Of a stretch of DNA of 64,000 bases, positions 17,778-27,980 are shown one piece after another. Both the position numbers and the translations under genes were made by a program. Source of the DNA: Arthrobacter sp. ERGS1:01 (GTDB lineage Bacteria > Actinomycetota > Actinomycetes > Actinomycetales > Micrococcaceae); assembly GCF_001281315.1 (NCBI RefSeq), contig NZ_CP012479.1:2108001-2172000 (forward strand), given 5' to 3'. The notes under the pieces were generated by a model. It was not told the origin of the DNA. It searched no databases and was given only the letters and a program-made list of their open reading frames with translations. Numbering within the stretch: position 1 is the first letter of the stretch; each line of letters opens with the position of its first letter.

Positions 17778-18219
17778 GAGGGCCTCTATTCGATGTGTTC
17801 CGAAGAGCGGAACGGCATTCACAGGCTTGGTACTAAACCTCCAGTAATTATACGCGCGAACTACCGGAGCAGCCCGAAAATCGCCCCGCATCCGGAGCAT
17901 TCCCCATCCCAGGTAGCGTCCGCCTGCAGCGCCAGCGACCGTTCCGGAAACTCAAGTGCCCGCCAGATCGGCAGCCTGTCCGGCCCGTACCAGGGCGCAT
18001 CCTGACTAACGTTTGCAATCTTCTCCTCCCGTTGAGTGGGTGTGACGAGAAGCATTCAGATAAGTCCGGACGCCACCTCGTTTAGCAGGATCCCCGAGGC
18101 TTAGCTGTATTACCCCGGGACGTTAGTGGCGTGCGGCGTGGCTGAGTGACAAAAAGAAGACCTCTGGGTGAGGTGGAACTTGTCTAGAGATCCATTTACT
18201 CAGCCCGGAGGTTTTCTTC
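17778..18219. other. Gene-poor stretch before an IS481 remnant
   Basis: No intact gene is supported. A minus-strand reading at 17861-18010 (APWYGPDRLPIWRALEFPER) looks like a protein fragment but could not be identified. The right part is probably the left end of the IS481-type element, whose terminal repeats could not be matched. Confidence 0.3.
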
Positions 18220-19182
18220 ATGTCCCATGTTAACGCTAGTTTTGGCTCCGAGGGGCCGGCTGATGCTGGCTCGGTGCGTTGTGGAGGACGGGTGGCCCGT
18301 GCGTCGGGCCGCGGAGCGTTTTCAGGTCTCGGCGACGACCGCGGCGCGGTGGGCGGCCCGCTTCAGGGAACACGGTGAGGCCGGCATGGCCGATCGTTCC
18401 TCCCGACCCAAGAACTCTCCGCGACGTACTCCGGAGCGTATCGAGCGAAGGATTATTGGGGTGCGAGTGAACCGGCGCTGGGGCCCGGCCAGGATCGCCT
18501 ACCTGCTGGGCTTGCACCCCTCCACGGTCTATAACGTGCTGGCCCGGTACGGGTTAGCGAAACTTTCCTGGCTGGACCGGGCCACCGGACGGGTGATCCG
18601 CCGCTATGAACACCCCGCTCCCGGGGACCTAATCCACGTCGATATCAAGAAACTCGGGCGCATCCCGGACGGTGGCGGCCACAAAGTCCTCGGCAAAGCC
18701 GCGGGGAAACGGAACAAGACCCGCACGGAAGCCAACCGCAAGCCCGGCTACGCGTACCTGCATAACGGAAGTCGATGACCACTCCCGACTGGCCTACACC
18801 GAAATCCTCACCGATGAGAAGAAGGAAACTGCGGCCGGGTTCTGGGAACGCGCCAACAACTACTTCAACCAGTGCCGGGATTACCGTGCAACGGGTCCTG
18901 ACGGACAACGGTTCCTGCTACCGCTCCCATACCTTCGCCGACGCCCTGGGAACAGACATCACCCACAAACGCACCCGCCCCTACCGGCCCCAAACCAACG
19001 GCAAAGTCGAACGCTTCAACCGCACCCTGCTCGAGGAATGGGCCTACGCGAAACCCTACCGCTCAGAGACCGAGAGAGTCGCAGCATTCCCCGACTGGCT
19101 GCACTACTACAATCATCAACGAGGACACACCTCACTCAAAGGCCTCACACCAGCAGACCGCGTACCCAACCTTCATGGGTAA
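18220..19182 (+). pseudogene. IS481 family transposase with three frameshifts
   Basis: The translated pieces give an IS481/rve transposase: an N-terminal HTH (RLMLARCVVEDGWPVRRAAERFQVS), HVDIKKLGRIPDGGGHK, VDDHSRLAYTEILTDEKKETAAGFW, RVLTDNGSCYRSHTFADAL and the C-terminal ERFNRTLLEEWAY...YYNHQRGHTSL. The DDE residues are present, but they sit in different reading frames. Breaks occur near 18240 (an extra T in TTTT), 18768 and 18880. All are single-base type. The end is at the TAA near 19182. Confidence 0.85.
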
Positions 19183-19315
19183 TACACTTAGCCAACGGGT
19201 ACGTCAGGCTGATGATGGACGGTCTCGTCGCCGCAGAATCCAATAATCAAGGCGGTTTGGACCCCTTGCATCGACAACTTGTTGATGATTAGAGGGCCGA
19301 CGAGCAAGTGCAGCA

Positions 19316-19600
19316 GTGCCGATTTGGCCAACCACAGCAACGAATATCCTGGTCTACCCCGGGTTTGTATATGTTGTCTTGCTCATTGATCTGCACTCGT
19401 GTGCCATTGTGGACCGGAGACCTCCACGATCAAGGACAAAGCGTTCGTGGAACAGTGCGTGCGTATGGCACTGTGGCGGCGCCAACACGCAGGCCGGCCT
19501 GTCCCGGACGGGCTGCTTCATCATTCGGACGCGGGCAGCCAGTACACGTCGATCCGCTACACCGACGCCCTGTCCCTGGAAGGACTACAGCCATCGATCT
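19316..19600 (+). pseudogene. IS3 family transposase (orfB) remnant
   Basis: Two overlapping frames carry the centre of an IS3 OrfB integrase core: FVYVVLLIDLHSCAIV, then TIKDKAFVEQCVRMALWRR and LLHHSDAGSQYTSIRYTDAL. The second Asp of the DDE triad is present; the first part and the C-terminal Glu region are missing. Homology stops abruptly at about 19600, where a serine-hydrolase fragment on the opposite strand begins, so this junction is an old insertion or deletion point. Confidence 0.75.
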
Positions 19601-20002
19601 GTCCAGCCCCTCAAGGATTAATTGAACTGTCAACAGCGGTTTGCCCGGTAGAAACCCTTGAAGGCTAGTGCCGTCTCCGATGCCGGAGGTGTGACTCATG
19701 AGTATCCGATCGGCGGACGCTCCCGAGCCTAACTGCTCATCCTGAAGTCTCCAACTCTTCAAGATGGTGTTGACGTCCTGATCGAAATAGATTAGCCCGA
19801 TCTGCGCAGCCTTTGGCGATGCCATCGCCGCCACCGCTTTGCTGATTAAGGCTGCCTGGTAGAGGCTTTCGTCTGTCGCAGTCGGGCCGGATCGCAGGTC
19901 CGCTGCACCCCAAAATTTGGTCCAAGCGACCGCGAAATCTTCTAATGACTGAAGACCTGGCACTGGGACGTGGAAGTGGTCCAACAAGTGGGTAATGGTC
20001 AT
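19600..20002 (-). pseudogene. Class C beta-lactamase-like serine hydrolase, N-terminal fragment
   Basis: About 134 residues from MTITHLLDHFHVPVPGLQS match the N-terminal part of beta-lactamase/EstB-like serine hydrolases, with DVNTILKSWRL and ILMSHTSGIGDGTSLQGF (lid and helix segments). The family's S-x-x-K reads L-I-S-K here, so the nucleophilic Ser appears replaced by Leu. The C-terminal two thirds are missing at the IS3 junction. It is not expected to be active. Confidence 0.65.
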
Positions 20003-20374
20003 GGCGTCGGTCTATCGACGGGCGGGTGACTGTCGCCCGTCGGTCTCGTGAATTCTCACTGCTTGCTTGCCCGATGTTTCTGGCCGAGTGGCTGGAATGT
20101 CCAGAAACCTACCGTGATGAATTGCTGGCAACGGCGGCAAGTATTTGCGGTTTGGGGGCACTCATCACCGCAACCTGCGGGTGAATCCAACTCTCTGCAG
20201 GCTGGAATGCAGCGCTCAATCGCGGGTGAGTGCGACTGGCTGAAAGCAACGGGATACCAGTGGGTGGCCGGAATATTCCTGGATTGCCTTCCCCTGCCCT
20301 AAGGTCCGGGTGTAACGTTTGGGTCACGGTCTCGGCACTATCCATAGCGATATCCCAACGTTTGGAGACCGATA
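20003..20374. other. Intergenic region with a possible protein fragment
   Basis: No complete gene. A plus-strand frame from 20074 to about 20184 reads MFLAEWLECPETYRDELLAT and ends in ALITATCG; it looks like a fragment of a real protein but is unidentified. The right end carries the upstream region and GGAGACC ribosome site of the ferritin-like gene. Confidence 0.3.
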
Positions 20375-21322
20375 ATGTTTGACCAAAAATTCATTGCCGA
20401 AGCCATTTCCCGTAGTGCTGAAACGCCCTCCGATCGACGCAATTTCTTCCGGGTGGCTGGACTCACGGGAGCCGGATTCGGGATTGCCGCCCTGGCAGCA
20501 GCCACCGCTAGCGCCGCCGATGCCGCCCCCTCCAAGGGTCCCAGTGACGCCTCTATCTTGAATTTCGCGCTGAACCTGGAATACCTCGAAGCCGAGTTTT
20601 ATCTCCGAGCGGTCACTGGACACGGTCTCCCCGAGAACCTCACAACAGGGACCGGACGCCGCGGGCACGTCGATGGCGGCCACGCTGTTCCCTTCAAGAC
20701 ACGGCGGATCCGCCAGATCGCCACCGAAATCGCTAGCGACGAAAAGTCCCATGTCGCCTTCCTGCGCGGTGCCCTCGGATCGGTCGCGGTTTCCCGCCCG
20801 AGCATCAACATCGATGACAGCTTCACCGCGGCCGCCATCGCCGCCGGGTTAATCAAGAAGGGAGAAAAATTCAACGTCTACGCGAACGAACAAAACTTCC
20901 TCCTCGGAGCCTTCGTCTTCGAAGACGTTGGCGTCACCGCCTACAAGGGCGCCGCACCCCTGGTCACCAACAAGACCTACCTGGACGCCGCTGCGGGGAT
21001 CCTCGCCGTGGAAGCCTACCATGCAGGCATCATCCGCAGCACCCTGTTGGAGATGGGCCTTGCCGCACCAACGGTGAACATCTCCAACCTCAGGGACGCC
21101 GTCGACGGCCGCACCGACGACGATCAGCCCATCGTGCTCAACGGCATGGCGAACCTGGTCCCCACCGACGCCAACGGCATCGCCTTCGGACGCACCACCG
21201 CCCAAGTACTAAACATCGTCTACCTGACCGGCGAGAAGGTCCGCTCCGGCGGGTTCTTCCCCCAAGGCGTCAACGGCACCATCAACACCAGCGGAGACAA
21301 CGACCGCGACGGTGACGACTAA
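20375..21322 (+). CDS. Tat-exported ferritin-like domain protein (desiccation-related type)
   Basis: The 315-residue protein has a twin-arginine signal DRRNFFRVAGLTGAGFGIAA with an ASA-A cleavage region near residue 50. The mature part has ferritin-like helices: ILNFALNLEYLEAEFYLRAVTGHG, IATEIASDEKSHVAFLRGAL and ILAVEAYHAGIIRSTLLEMGL. This pattern matches plant PCC13-62 desiccation-related proteins and their bacterial relatives. The E/H residues could bind iron. Export and surface or extracellular action are inferred. A strong terminator follows 26 bases after the stop. Confidence 0.85.
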   Translation: MFDQKFIAEAISRSAETPSDRRNFFRVAGLTGAGFGIAALAAATASAADAAPSKGPSDASILNFALNLEYLEAEFYLRAVTGHGLPENLTTGTGRRGHVDGGHAVPFKTRRIRQIATEIASDEKSHVAFLRGALGSVAVSRPSINIDDSFTAAAIAAGLIKKGEKFNVYANEQNFLLGAFVFEDVGVTAYKGAAPLVTNKTYLDAAAGILAVEAYHAGIIRSTLLEMGLAAPTVNISNLRDAVDGRTDDDQPIVLNGMANLVPTDANGIAFGRTTAQVLNIVYLTGEKVRSGGFFPQGVNGTINTSGDNDRDGDD

Positions 21323-21348
21323 ACCGCCCCACGAAAACAAGCCACCAC

Positions 21349-21386
21349 GGGTGCACCGCCTCCGGGAAATCGGAGACGGTGCACCC
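21349..21386 (+). terminator. Rho-independent-type terminator after the ferritin-like gene
   Basis: GGGTGCACCG at 21349-21358 pairs with CGGTGCACCC at 21377-21386, and inner bases CCTCCG/CGGAG extend the stem. The T-tract is weak, as often in high-GC bacteria. Confidence 0.8.
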
Positions 21387-21828
21387 GTCGTCGCCTCCAG
21401 CCCTGACCACATAGGCCCGCCCGCCGAGTCTCACCCCTCCATGCCCGACCGCAGATAGCGCTGCGCCGCCGACGCAAGATCATTGCGGAAGAGTTCAGTC
21501 GGACGAGGGAACACAGTCTTCACACCAGACATTGCTAGTTTGCCCAACGCTGAGGAGGAATACGTCTCCTTCTCCCACGAGTACATGTCTGCGTGCTTTG
21601 TTCCTACTAGATGGCCTTTCCTAGGAGCGGGTACCGGTCGTTGGGGCAGAACCAGCAAGGCCCCCGGGCTGAGAACATCCACCCCCTGTAACCACTCCCT
21701 GCCCTCAACCGAGACGGCACCCCTTCTACAAGGCGTAGCCGCCACAATCTAGGCCCAGCCGTGGACGGGTGAGGGCCTTCCCCCGGCTCCGGGGAAGGGC
21801 CCTCCTGTCCTGCGTTGCCAGTCTTGTT
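21387..21828. other. Intergenic region, no confident gene
   Basis: A minus-strand frame at 21431-21745 ends with FPRPTELFRNDLASAAQRYL, which looks protein-like, but its N-terminal part does not. It may be the 3' remnant of a lost gene. Confidence 0.25.
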
Positions 21829-22071
21829 CTAGGCGGTCTCGGCCTGGAAGATCTGTTCGCTCACGTCGTTGCGGAGGATATAGTTTTGTCCGCCGGTGTG
21901 GTTAACGGTGCCATCGAGGATGTAGAAACCCCGCCCGGCACCTGGTCCACCGGCGGCCCGGTCAAGAGCATCAATGAGATGCCGACCCAGGTGCCCTTTG
22001 GGCCCGAGTGCTTTGATTTCGATGAGTTCTTCGACCCTCAGCGCTGCCAGGACCGTTGCTATGTCAGCCAT
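21829..22071 (-). CDS. Small hypothetical protein
   Basis: The 80-residue protein begins MADIATVLAALRVEELIEIK and ends near NYILRNDVSEQIFQAETA. No family was recognised. The ATG at 22071 has a purine-rich GGGGGAAG stretch upstream. It is convergent with the ferritin-like gene and downstream of the lipoprotein gene on the same strand, separated by 122 bases. Confidence 0.4.
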   Translation of the reverse strand: MADIATVLAALRVEELIEIKALGPKGHLGRHLIDALDRAAGGPGAGRGFYILDGTVNHTGGQNYILRNDVSEQIFQAETA

Positions 22072-22193
22072 GTGTTTCTTCCCCCAATAAGTTCTGGGCC
22101 CCTGTGGGCCTGAATCCACAGGTTAGGCCACGACGGACGCGGCTGCAAAATTCGGATTCGTGCCCACGGCCGGGAATGATACCGACGTGGACG

Positions 22194-22934
22194 CTATTGC
22201 TTGGCGAGGACGGTGTCCACGAGTTTGACGAGTTCACCGCTGGCGGCCGGGGTGATCGCAGCCCCGGTCTTAACGACCGTGACGGCGAGATTGCCCTTGA
22301 TAGCGGTCACGGTGAGAGCGGTAACTTTCTGCCCGGTCGGGGCTGTCTCGCTGGCCAACGAACCCAGCGAGGTGTCCCCGGTAGTGGTTACTGGGACCGG
22401 GGTGACTTTGGAGGTGGTCTTCTTCCCAGCGACCGTGATAGTCACCGTGGAGCACTGCGACGCGGCCTTCTGACTTGCCGTCAGCTGCTCGGACAGGGAG
22501 GAAGCATCCTTGACCGCGAATACGGTGACACTAATGCTGGTCTTATCAGCCGCGGAGAGACTATTGCCGGCCGCATAGCTGCTACCCTCGGGGACCTGGG
22601 AATTGTTAGTCGCCAGCACCCCACACGCCTTCGGGGTAATCGTCGCGGTTTTCAGCAATTGCCGTGCCACCTGCAATCCCTGATCGATTTGGGCGGCCGG
22701 GATCACCGTAAACGCCTGCCCCGCAGGATCCTTCAACGAGGAAATCAGCGACGCGAGCTCCGTGTCCGTGTAGGTCTTCGCGGTCGCGGAAGCCGACGGC
22801 ATTGCCGAGGCTGTGGTCGCGCTTCCTGCCATGGCGGTCGATGCAGGAGATCCGGCCGTCCCAGCGTTGCCGCAGCCGGTCAGCGCCAGTGCCGCGGCAA
22901 AAACAAGTCCATAGGGTGCCAAACGGGTATTCAT
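22194..22934 (-). CDS. Secreted lipoprotein, PknH-sensor-like
   Basis: The 246-residue protein has a lipoprotein signal (LVFAAALALTGCGNAG; Cys about 21) and a Ser/Ala/Thr-rich linker to about residue 50. The soluble domain follows, with ACGVLATNNSQVPEGSSYAAG and KAASQCSTVTITVAGKKTTSK; paired cysteines could form disulfides. The pattern resembles mycobacterial PknH-type extracellular sensor lipoproteins, a moderate-confidence similarity. The start at 22934 (MNTRLAPYG) gives a normal signal peptide. Confidence 0.75.
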   Translation of the reverse strand: MNTRLAPYGLVFAAALALTGCGNAGTAGSPASTAMAGSATTASAMPSASATAKTYTDTELASLISSLKDPAGQAFTVIPAAQIDQGLQVARQLLKTATITPKACGVLATNNSQVPEGSSYAAGNSLSAADKTSISVTVFAVKDASSLSEQLTASQKAASQCSTVTITVAGKKTTSKVTPVPVTTTGDTSLGSLASETAPTGQKVTALTVTAIKGNLAVTVVKTGAAITPAASGELVKLVDTVLAKQ

Positions 22935-23298
22935 GTCATGCCCCAATCAGAAGAAGTGACCAGCGGACCCCAGTGATTGTTACCCTAGGCTTCTTTTCCA
23001 CCTTTGCCCAGACCCCCCGTGCCCTGACGTCAAAACCATGCACCCGTAGATCCTGGCCCCTCCCCCGCCCGATGACGCGCTCCGGTCCCATCCCTCAACG
23101 GCTGGCGCGTTCCTGATGGCAGGGCCAAAAAGGTCCAGGGTTTGCCTGTTGTTTCCGGGATGAACGAGCACGGGGGGCGGATCCTGAATCCACGGACCGG
23201 ATTGGTCTGCCGGACCGGCTTTCGTTTTGTGATCCTTGCCAAATTGGTGGAAGTGGGCGTAGACATAGCCCATCACTTTGCCTGGGTTTGAGGGGACC
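22935..23298. other. Divergent intergenic region between lipoprotein and RHS gene
   Basis: About 360 bases with no supported gene. It must hold the promoters of the divergent lipoprotein and RHS genes. A GAGGGGACC ribosome site precedes the RHS start. Confidence 0.35.
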
Positions 23299-26200
23299 AT
23301 GATGTCAATGAAGACGTTGCGCCAGCCACAAGTCATGCCGGATTCGATGAAGCGGGGCTCTTACCCCGGGCGGTGGAGGTGGGTGGGGCGAACCTCCCTG
23401 GCCAGTACGGTGACCTTGGGGTTGGTGTTGGCGGTGGGCCTAGGCTCTGCCGCCCCGTCATTCGCCGCGTTACCGACGGGGGATGTGTCCACTCTGGGGT
23501 TGTTGGGTGCCCGCCCGGGAGCCACCCGGTTGCCGGTGCAAATCAGTGACCAAGTCAGTGGCTCCATCGACGTCGGGACCGGCAACCTCGCCTTGGCCGT
23601 GAGCGCTCTGTCGTTGCCGGGGGTGAGCGGCACTGTGGGGTTGGGGATGAGTTTCAATTCCCTCTCCGCCGACACCGGTACCGCCGGGCTGGTCGCCCCC
23701 GCTGGACCCTGGCCCTAGGCTCGGCCGGGTCCCTCTCCACAGCCCCGACCGGGGTGCTCTTTACCTCCGGGGATGGATACTCGGCCCTGTTCACCCCGGT
23801 GACGGGTTCAACGACGGCGTACACCTCCCCTGTCGGGGTGAAAGCCGATCTGGTGAAGACAGGCACCACAGGCTGGATCCTGACCTCGCGGACGAGTGCG
23901 AGTGTGGTGACGTTCGATACGGACGGGAGAACCACGAAGATCACCGACCGCAACAGTAACCCCACCACGATCATCTGGACCTCCGGGCGGCCCCGTGTTG
24001 TGACCTCAACGAAGGGTGTGGCCGGGGCCAGGGTCGCGAACCTCGGTTACGATTCCACGAGCGGGTTGTTGAACTCGATTTCCCAAACCTCCGGGGCCTC
24101 TAACCGGTCGGTATCGTTCGCCCGGGACGGGTCGCAGAACCTGACCGGATTCACGGACCTGGCCGGAAAGACCACGACCTTCGGCTACACCGCCAATCGC
24201 GTCACCACGATTACTTCCCCGGCCGGCGGGGTCACGAACCTCAGCTACGACAGCACCGGCCGTGTCACCACGATCAAACAAGTCAATGGTTCTGCCGGCT
24301 CGCCCGGGGATTCGATCACCCGTCTGACCTACCCCTCGAGCTCCCAAACCCTGCTGGCCGGCCCGAATACCAACCAAAGTGTTGCTGTCGCGACCGGCCC
24401 GCACACCACCTACACACTATCGACCACGGGCAGAGTGTTAGCGGCGACAGATCCGATGAGTCGGGCCCGCGCCGGAACCTACACAGCGGACTTCGACACC
24501 CTCACCACGACCCAGGGCACCGGCACCACGGCCGGGACCACGACGAACACCTTCGGGGCGAACACGGGCCAATCCCTGACCCAGTCCCAAGCCCCCGGCG
24601 GGGCCACCGCCCAGTTCGCCTACGGAAACACCGCCGCGTCGACGAAGTATTTACCGACCTCCTCCACCAGTGACGCCGGGGACACCTCGCTGTTCACCTT
24701 TGACGGGGCCGGAAACGCCCTGACCTCCTCTGACTCACTCGCCGCGACCGCGACGCTGACGTACAACACCGATGGCACCGTGGCCACCGCGTTGGCGCCC
24801 GGCAACGGGGCCAACAAAACCCTCTACGGCTATAACGGCAACCATGAGTTGACCACGGTCACACCGGTGACCGGGTCCTCCCTTAACGCCCAATCCTCCA
24901 GCTACGACCAATGGGGACGGCTATCCACCCAGACCACTGGTGCCGGGACGACCTTGACTTACAGCTACGACGCCGTGGGCCGATTGGCCGGGACCATGTT
25001 CTCCGACACAACCCCGTCCATCGGGTACACGTATAACGAGAACGGGCAGATCCTGACCCGCACCGACGGGGCCGGGACCACCACCTACAGTTATGACCAG
25101 ATGGGTCGGTTGACTTCCCGGGTCAACACCGCCGGAGGGGGCACCATCGCCTACGCCTACGACCTGGCCTCGAACCTGGCCTCGACCACCGACACCCGTG
25201 GCACCACCAGCTACGCCTATGACGACTCCGGGACACCCACCTCGTTGACGTACCTGCAAAACCTTGGCGGTGTCCCGAACGCCGGGACCTTGGGATTTGC
25301 TACCGATGACCGGGGCCGGCGCACCGATACCTGGTTACAAACCAACCCCGCCCACACCGTCTGGTCCGCGCACACCCACACCGACTACGACACCACCGGG
25401 CGGGTCTCCCGCACCACCGCCGCCCAAGGTACCGGCAACAGCTCCAACACCACCGTCCTGGATATTTCCTACTGTCACGCTTTCGGTTCCACCGCCCCGT
25501 CGTGTCCGACGACGGCCAGTGCGGACCGGGCCAATATCCAATGGGCCAAAGACAACCTCACCGGCTCCGTGACCGCCTACAGCTATGACGGGGCGAACCG
25601 GCTCACCAAAGCCGCCACCACCGGCGGCACCACCCCCGCCATCACCTACAACTACAGCTACGACTCCCGCGGGAACCGACTCACCGCCACCACCACCGGG
25701 GCCACCACCACCACCACCGGGGCCACCACCACCAACCAGTCCTTCACCGTCAACGCCGGCAACCAAATCACCAACACCAGCTACACCTACAACGGGACAG
25801 GGAACCTCACCAAAGACCCCAACGGGAGCTACACCTACAACGGGGCCTCCCAACTCGCCACCACCACGAAGGCCGGCACCACCTACACCTACAGCTACGC
25901 CGGCGCCTCCCAAAACGAACTCCTGGCCCAAACCACCCCCACCGCGACCTACTCCTACACCTACGGGCGCACCGATGCCCAGGGCCTACCCATCATTGAA
26001 CAAGTCCACGAGAACGCGAATACCGCCTACATCGAACACGACCCCGTCACCGGCGAACCCCTCATGCTCCGCACCTCCTCCGGCCTGCAATCCTTGTACG
26101 TCAACGACGGCACCGGAAACCCGATCGGAGTCACCACCACCGCCGCCTACCCCGGCTTCACCTACAGCTACGACCCCTATGGCGTCCCCACCCTCACCCA

Positions 26201-26693
26201 AACCGCCGGCGGCAACGGCGTCCCCCAAAACCCCTACCTCTTCAAACAAGGCACCCAAGACCGCACCACCGGCTGGGTCAAATACGGGGCCCGCTACTAC
26301 GACCCCACCACCGGACGCTTCACCCAACAAGACACCCTCGACACACCCCTGAACCCCGCCAACGCCAACCGCTACGCCTACGCCGCCAACAACCCCATCA
26401 ACCTCGCAGACCCACTCGGATCAATCACAATTGGAGATGTCCTCGGTATCGCGGCAGGTGCAATTATTGGAGGAACCCTTTTCGCCGGACTGTGTGCGGC
26501 ATCCGCAGGGGTCGGTTGTGTGCTTGCTGTCGGAGCCCTCGGCGGAGCTGTCGGCGGCGGAATTGGAGCGGGAACTGCAGGTATCCTCAACGGGGATAGT
26601 AGTACTGGTGTTCAGGGTGATGTAATAAACGGGGCAATTGGGGGCGCTGTTGGCGGGATTCTCACAGGAGGTTTGGGATTCTTGAATGGTTGA
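23299..26693 (+). pseudogene. Secreted RHS/YD-repeat protein, one frameshift
   Basis: An N-terminal part of 139 residues (basic start, Sec signal TVTLGLVLAVGLGSAAPSFA, then SGSIDVGTGNLALAVSALSLPG) stops at 23716-23718. One more C in the CCCCC run near 23697 restores the frame into a long RHS chain with many YDxxGRL-type repeats. The core ends with the conserved YGARYYDPTTGRFTQQD and YAYAANNPINLADPLG near 26415. The 91-residue tail is hydrophobic and glycine-rich (GGAVGGGIGAGTAGIL) with lower GC. RHS proteins deliver C-terminal toxins; this tip has no known toxin domain. The frameshift may be an assembly error. Confidence 0.8.
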
Positions 26694-26717
26694 AAACAGG
26701 AGAAATGAGGTCTCTTA

Positions 26718-27011
26718 ATGAGCAAACGGTCGGGCTACATTCTGATTGCAGTCGTCTATGTAATCGGTGTCACAATTGCAACAGTAATTTGGGGAGGGAA
26801 TGGAGCCCTGCTTATCACTCTCATGCTCGTTGTTGCGGCGACAGTGTCAGGCCTCTATGGAAAGAGACGAAGAAGATGGGATCAGGACTCTGAACGAAAG
26901 TATGGAGGTTTCGGCGAAGTTCGAGATGGTCCACCACCGGGAGAAAACTCTCTTGACGGTGGCTCGATCTCTGACGACGACCAAGAAGAACAACCGCATC
27001 AGCCCGAATGA
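26718..27011 (+). CDS. Small membrane protein after the RHS gene (candidate immunity protein)
   Basis: The 97-residue protein has two adjacent hydrophobic helices (about 6-26 and 31-48: YILIAVVYVIGVTIATVIW, ALLITLMLVVAATVSGLY) and an acidic, disordered tail (DDDQEEQPHQPE). It starts 25 bases after the RHS stop with GAGGTC upstream. Its lower GC matches the RHS tip, so tip and small gene probably arrived together. Immunity function is inferred from position only. Confidence 0.55.
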   Translation: MSKRSGYILIAVVYVIGVTIATVIWGGNGALLITLMLVVAATVSGLYGKRRRRWDQDSERKYGGFGEVRDGPPPGENSLDGGSISDDDQEEQPHQPE

Positions 27012-27445
27012 GCCGCCCAGATATAGTCTCTGCTCGAACTTGACGTAAAAATGGATCGCTTCAAGGTCAGGCTCCTCTCCTGCTTTACCCGCCCACTCAA
27101 GAACAAACCGTTCCACATCATCGGAAGAGGTGCCGTCGGCCGGGGCCGCGTCCCCGCCACCAAAGGTGCCAGGATTCCGGGTAACTTGTCCAGCCCAAAA
27201 AGCTTTACCAGAAGACGCTTCTCATGCCGACGAACGAAATAAACTTTCGGCACAGTTCTGGCACGGACATTGGCCATGCGCGCATCTCGACCACAAAACA
27301 GGATCTAGGCCTGGTACTCCTGAAGGTGCCCTCAGGCGTAATCTAGGGGTTTTAGGCGGATCTATGTGCACACGGCCTAGCCGTCATTGCCGCGTTCGGC
27401 GTTGCCGCCGTCGCCTTCGGATTTGCGGCTGTACCGGAGGCCCTT
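27012..27445. other. Intergenic region with an in-frame extension of the next gene
   Basis: No independent gene. From 27356 the frame of the next gene is already open and hydrophobic (LCAHGLAVIAAFGVAAVAFGF), but it has no ATG/GTG/TTG until 27446, so the true N-terminus may lie here behind a frameshift or lost start. Confidence 0.35.
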
Positions 27446-27886
27446 GTGACGACCGCTTTGTGGCCCAGCATGGTTGGATTATGGATTCTGCTGCAGTTCA
27501 GAGCCCTTGGAGAGCGGTTCAAGAAATCCGAACAATGGACCACCGCTTTGCCCTTCGCCGCGGCCCTGGCATCCCTGAGTCGGGAGTTCGATCAGACGGG
27601 GCTCAGCACAACGACGGTTGGCCAAGACATGTGGGTCAAAATCGGGCGCGACTGGACAGGTGGGGCTTGGTTCCACAAGGATGCCGCCCCTCACCTGAAA
27701 TCCGTGACCGGCGTCCAGTTTCGGGTCGATGAAATCGACGGCGGGACCAGCATTACCGCCTGCAGTGGGGACCGGACGGTTACAGGCATGTACGACGTGC
27801 TAAAGCTATCGGACGAAATGAGCGCGACGGTCGTGGAACTGGCCAAGAGGGTAACCACGCAGCACCCTGACGGCCTGCAATCTTAA
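27446..27886 (+). CDS. Hypothetical membrane-associated protein, N-terminus uncertain
   Basis: The 146-residue reading from GTG 27446 starts inside a hydrophobic region (LWPSMVGLWILLQFRALGERFKK) and continues into a soluble part (WVKIGRDWTGGAWFHKDAAPHL, FRVDEIDGGTSITACSGDRTV). In-frame hydrophobic sequence upstream suggests a missing first helix. No family was recognised. The gene lies in the lower-GC set downstream of the RHS gene. Confidence 0.45.
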   Translation: MTTALWPSMVGLWILLQFRALGERFKKSEQWTTALPFAAALASLSREFDQTGLSTTTVGQDMWVKIGRDWTGGAWFHKDAAPHLKSVTGVQFRVDEIDGGTSITACSGDRTVTGMYDVLKLSDEMSATVVELAKRVTTQHPDGLQS

Positions 27887-27980
27887 AATATGTCCCGTTC
27901 ATCGTTCCGGTTATGGGACCAGCAACCGACCGGTTTGTTGGCTGCGAAGCACGTGGATTGCTTTGTTGTAGCCTTGACCG

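Noticed and set aside
18181..18205. TGTCTAGAGATCC as the left terminal repeat of the IS481 element
   Set aside because: No matching inverted copy was found after the transposase end (19182-19320), so the element boundary was not called.
25335..25931. Long glycine/valine-rich minus-strand frame inside the RHS gene
   Set aside because: It is a mirror of the Thr/Ala/Tyr-rich RHS repeats on the plus strand. Its composition is explained by GC-rich third positions, and it has no domain.
25585..26352. Proline/threonine-rich plus-strand frame inside the RHS gene
   Set aside because: It is an out-of-frame reading of the repeat-rich RHS sequence (ACC-rich codons) with no independent start signal.
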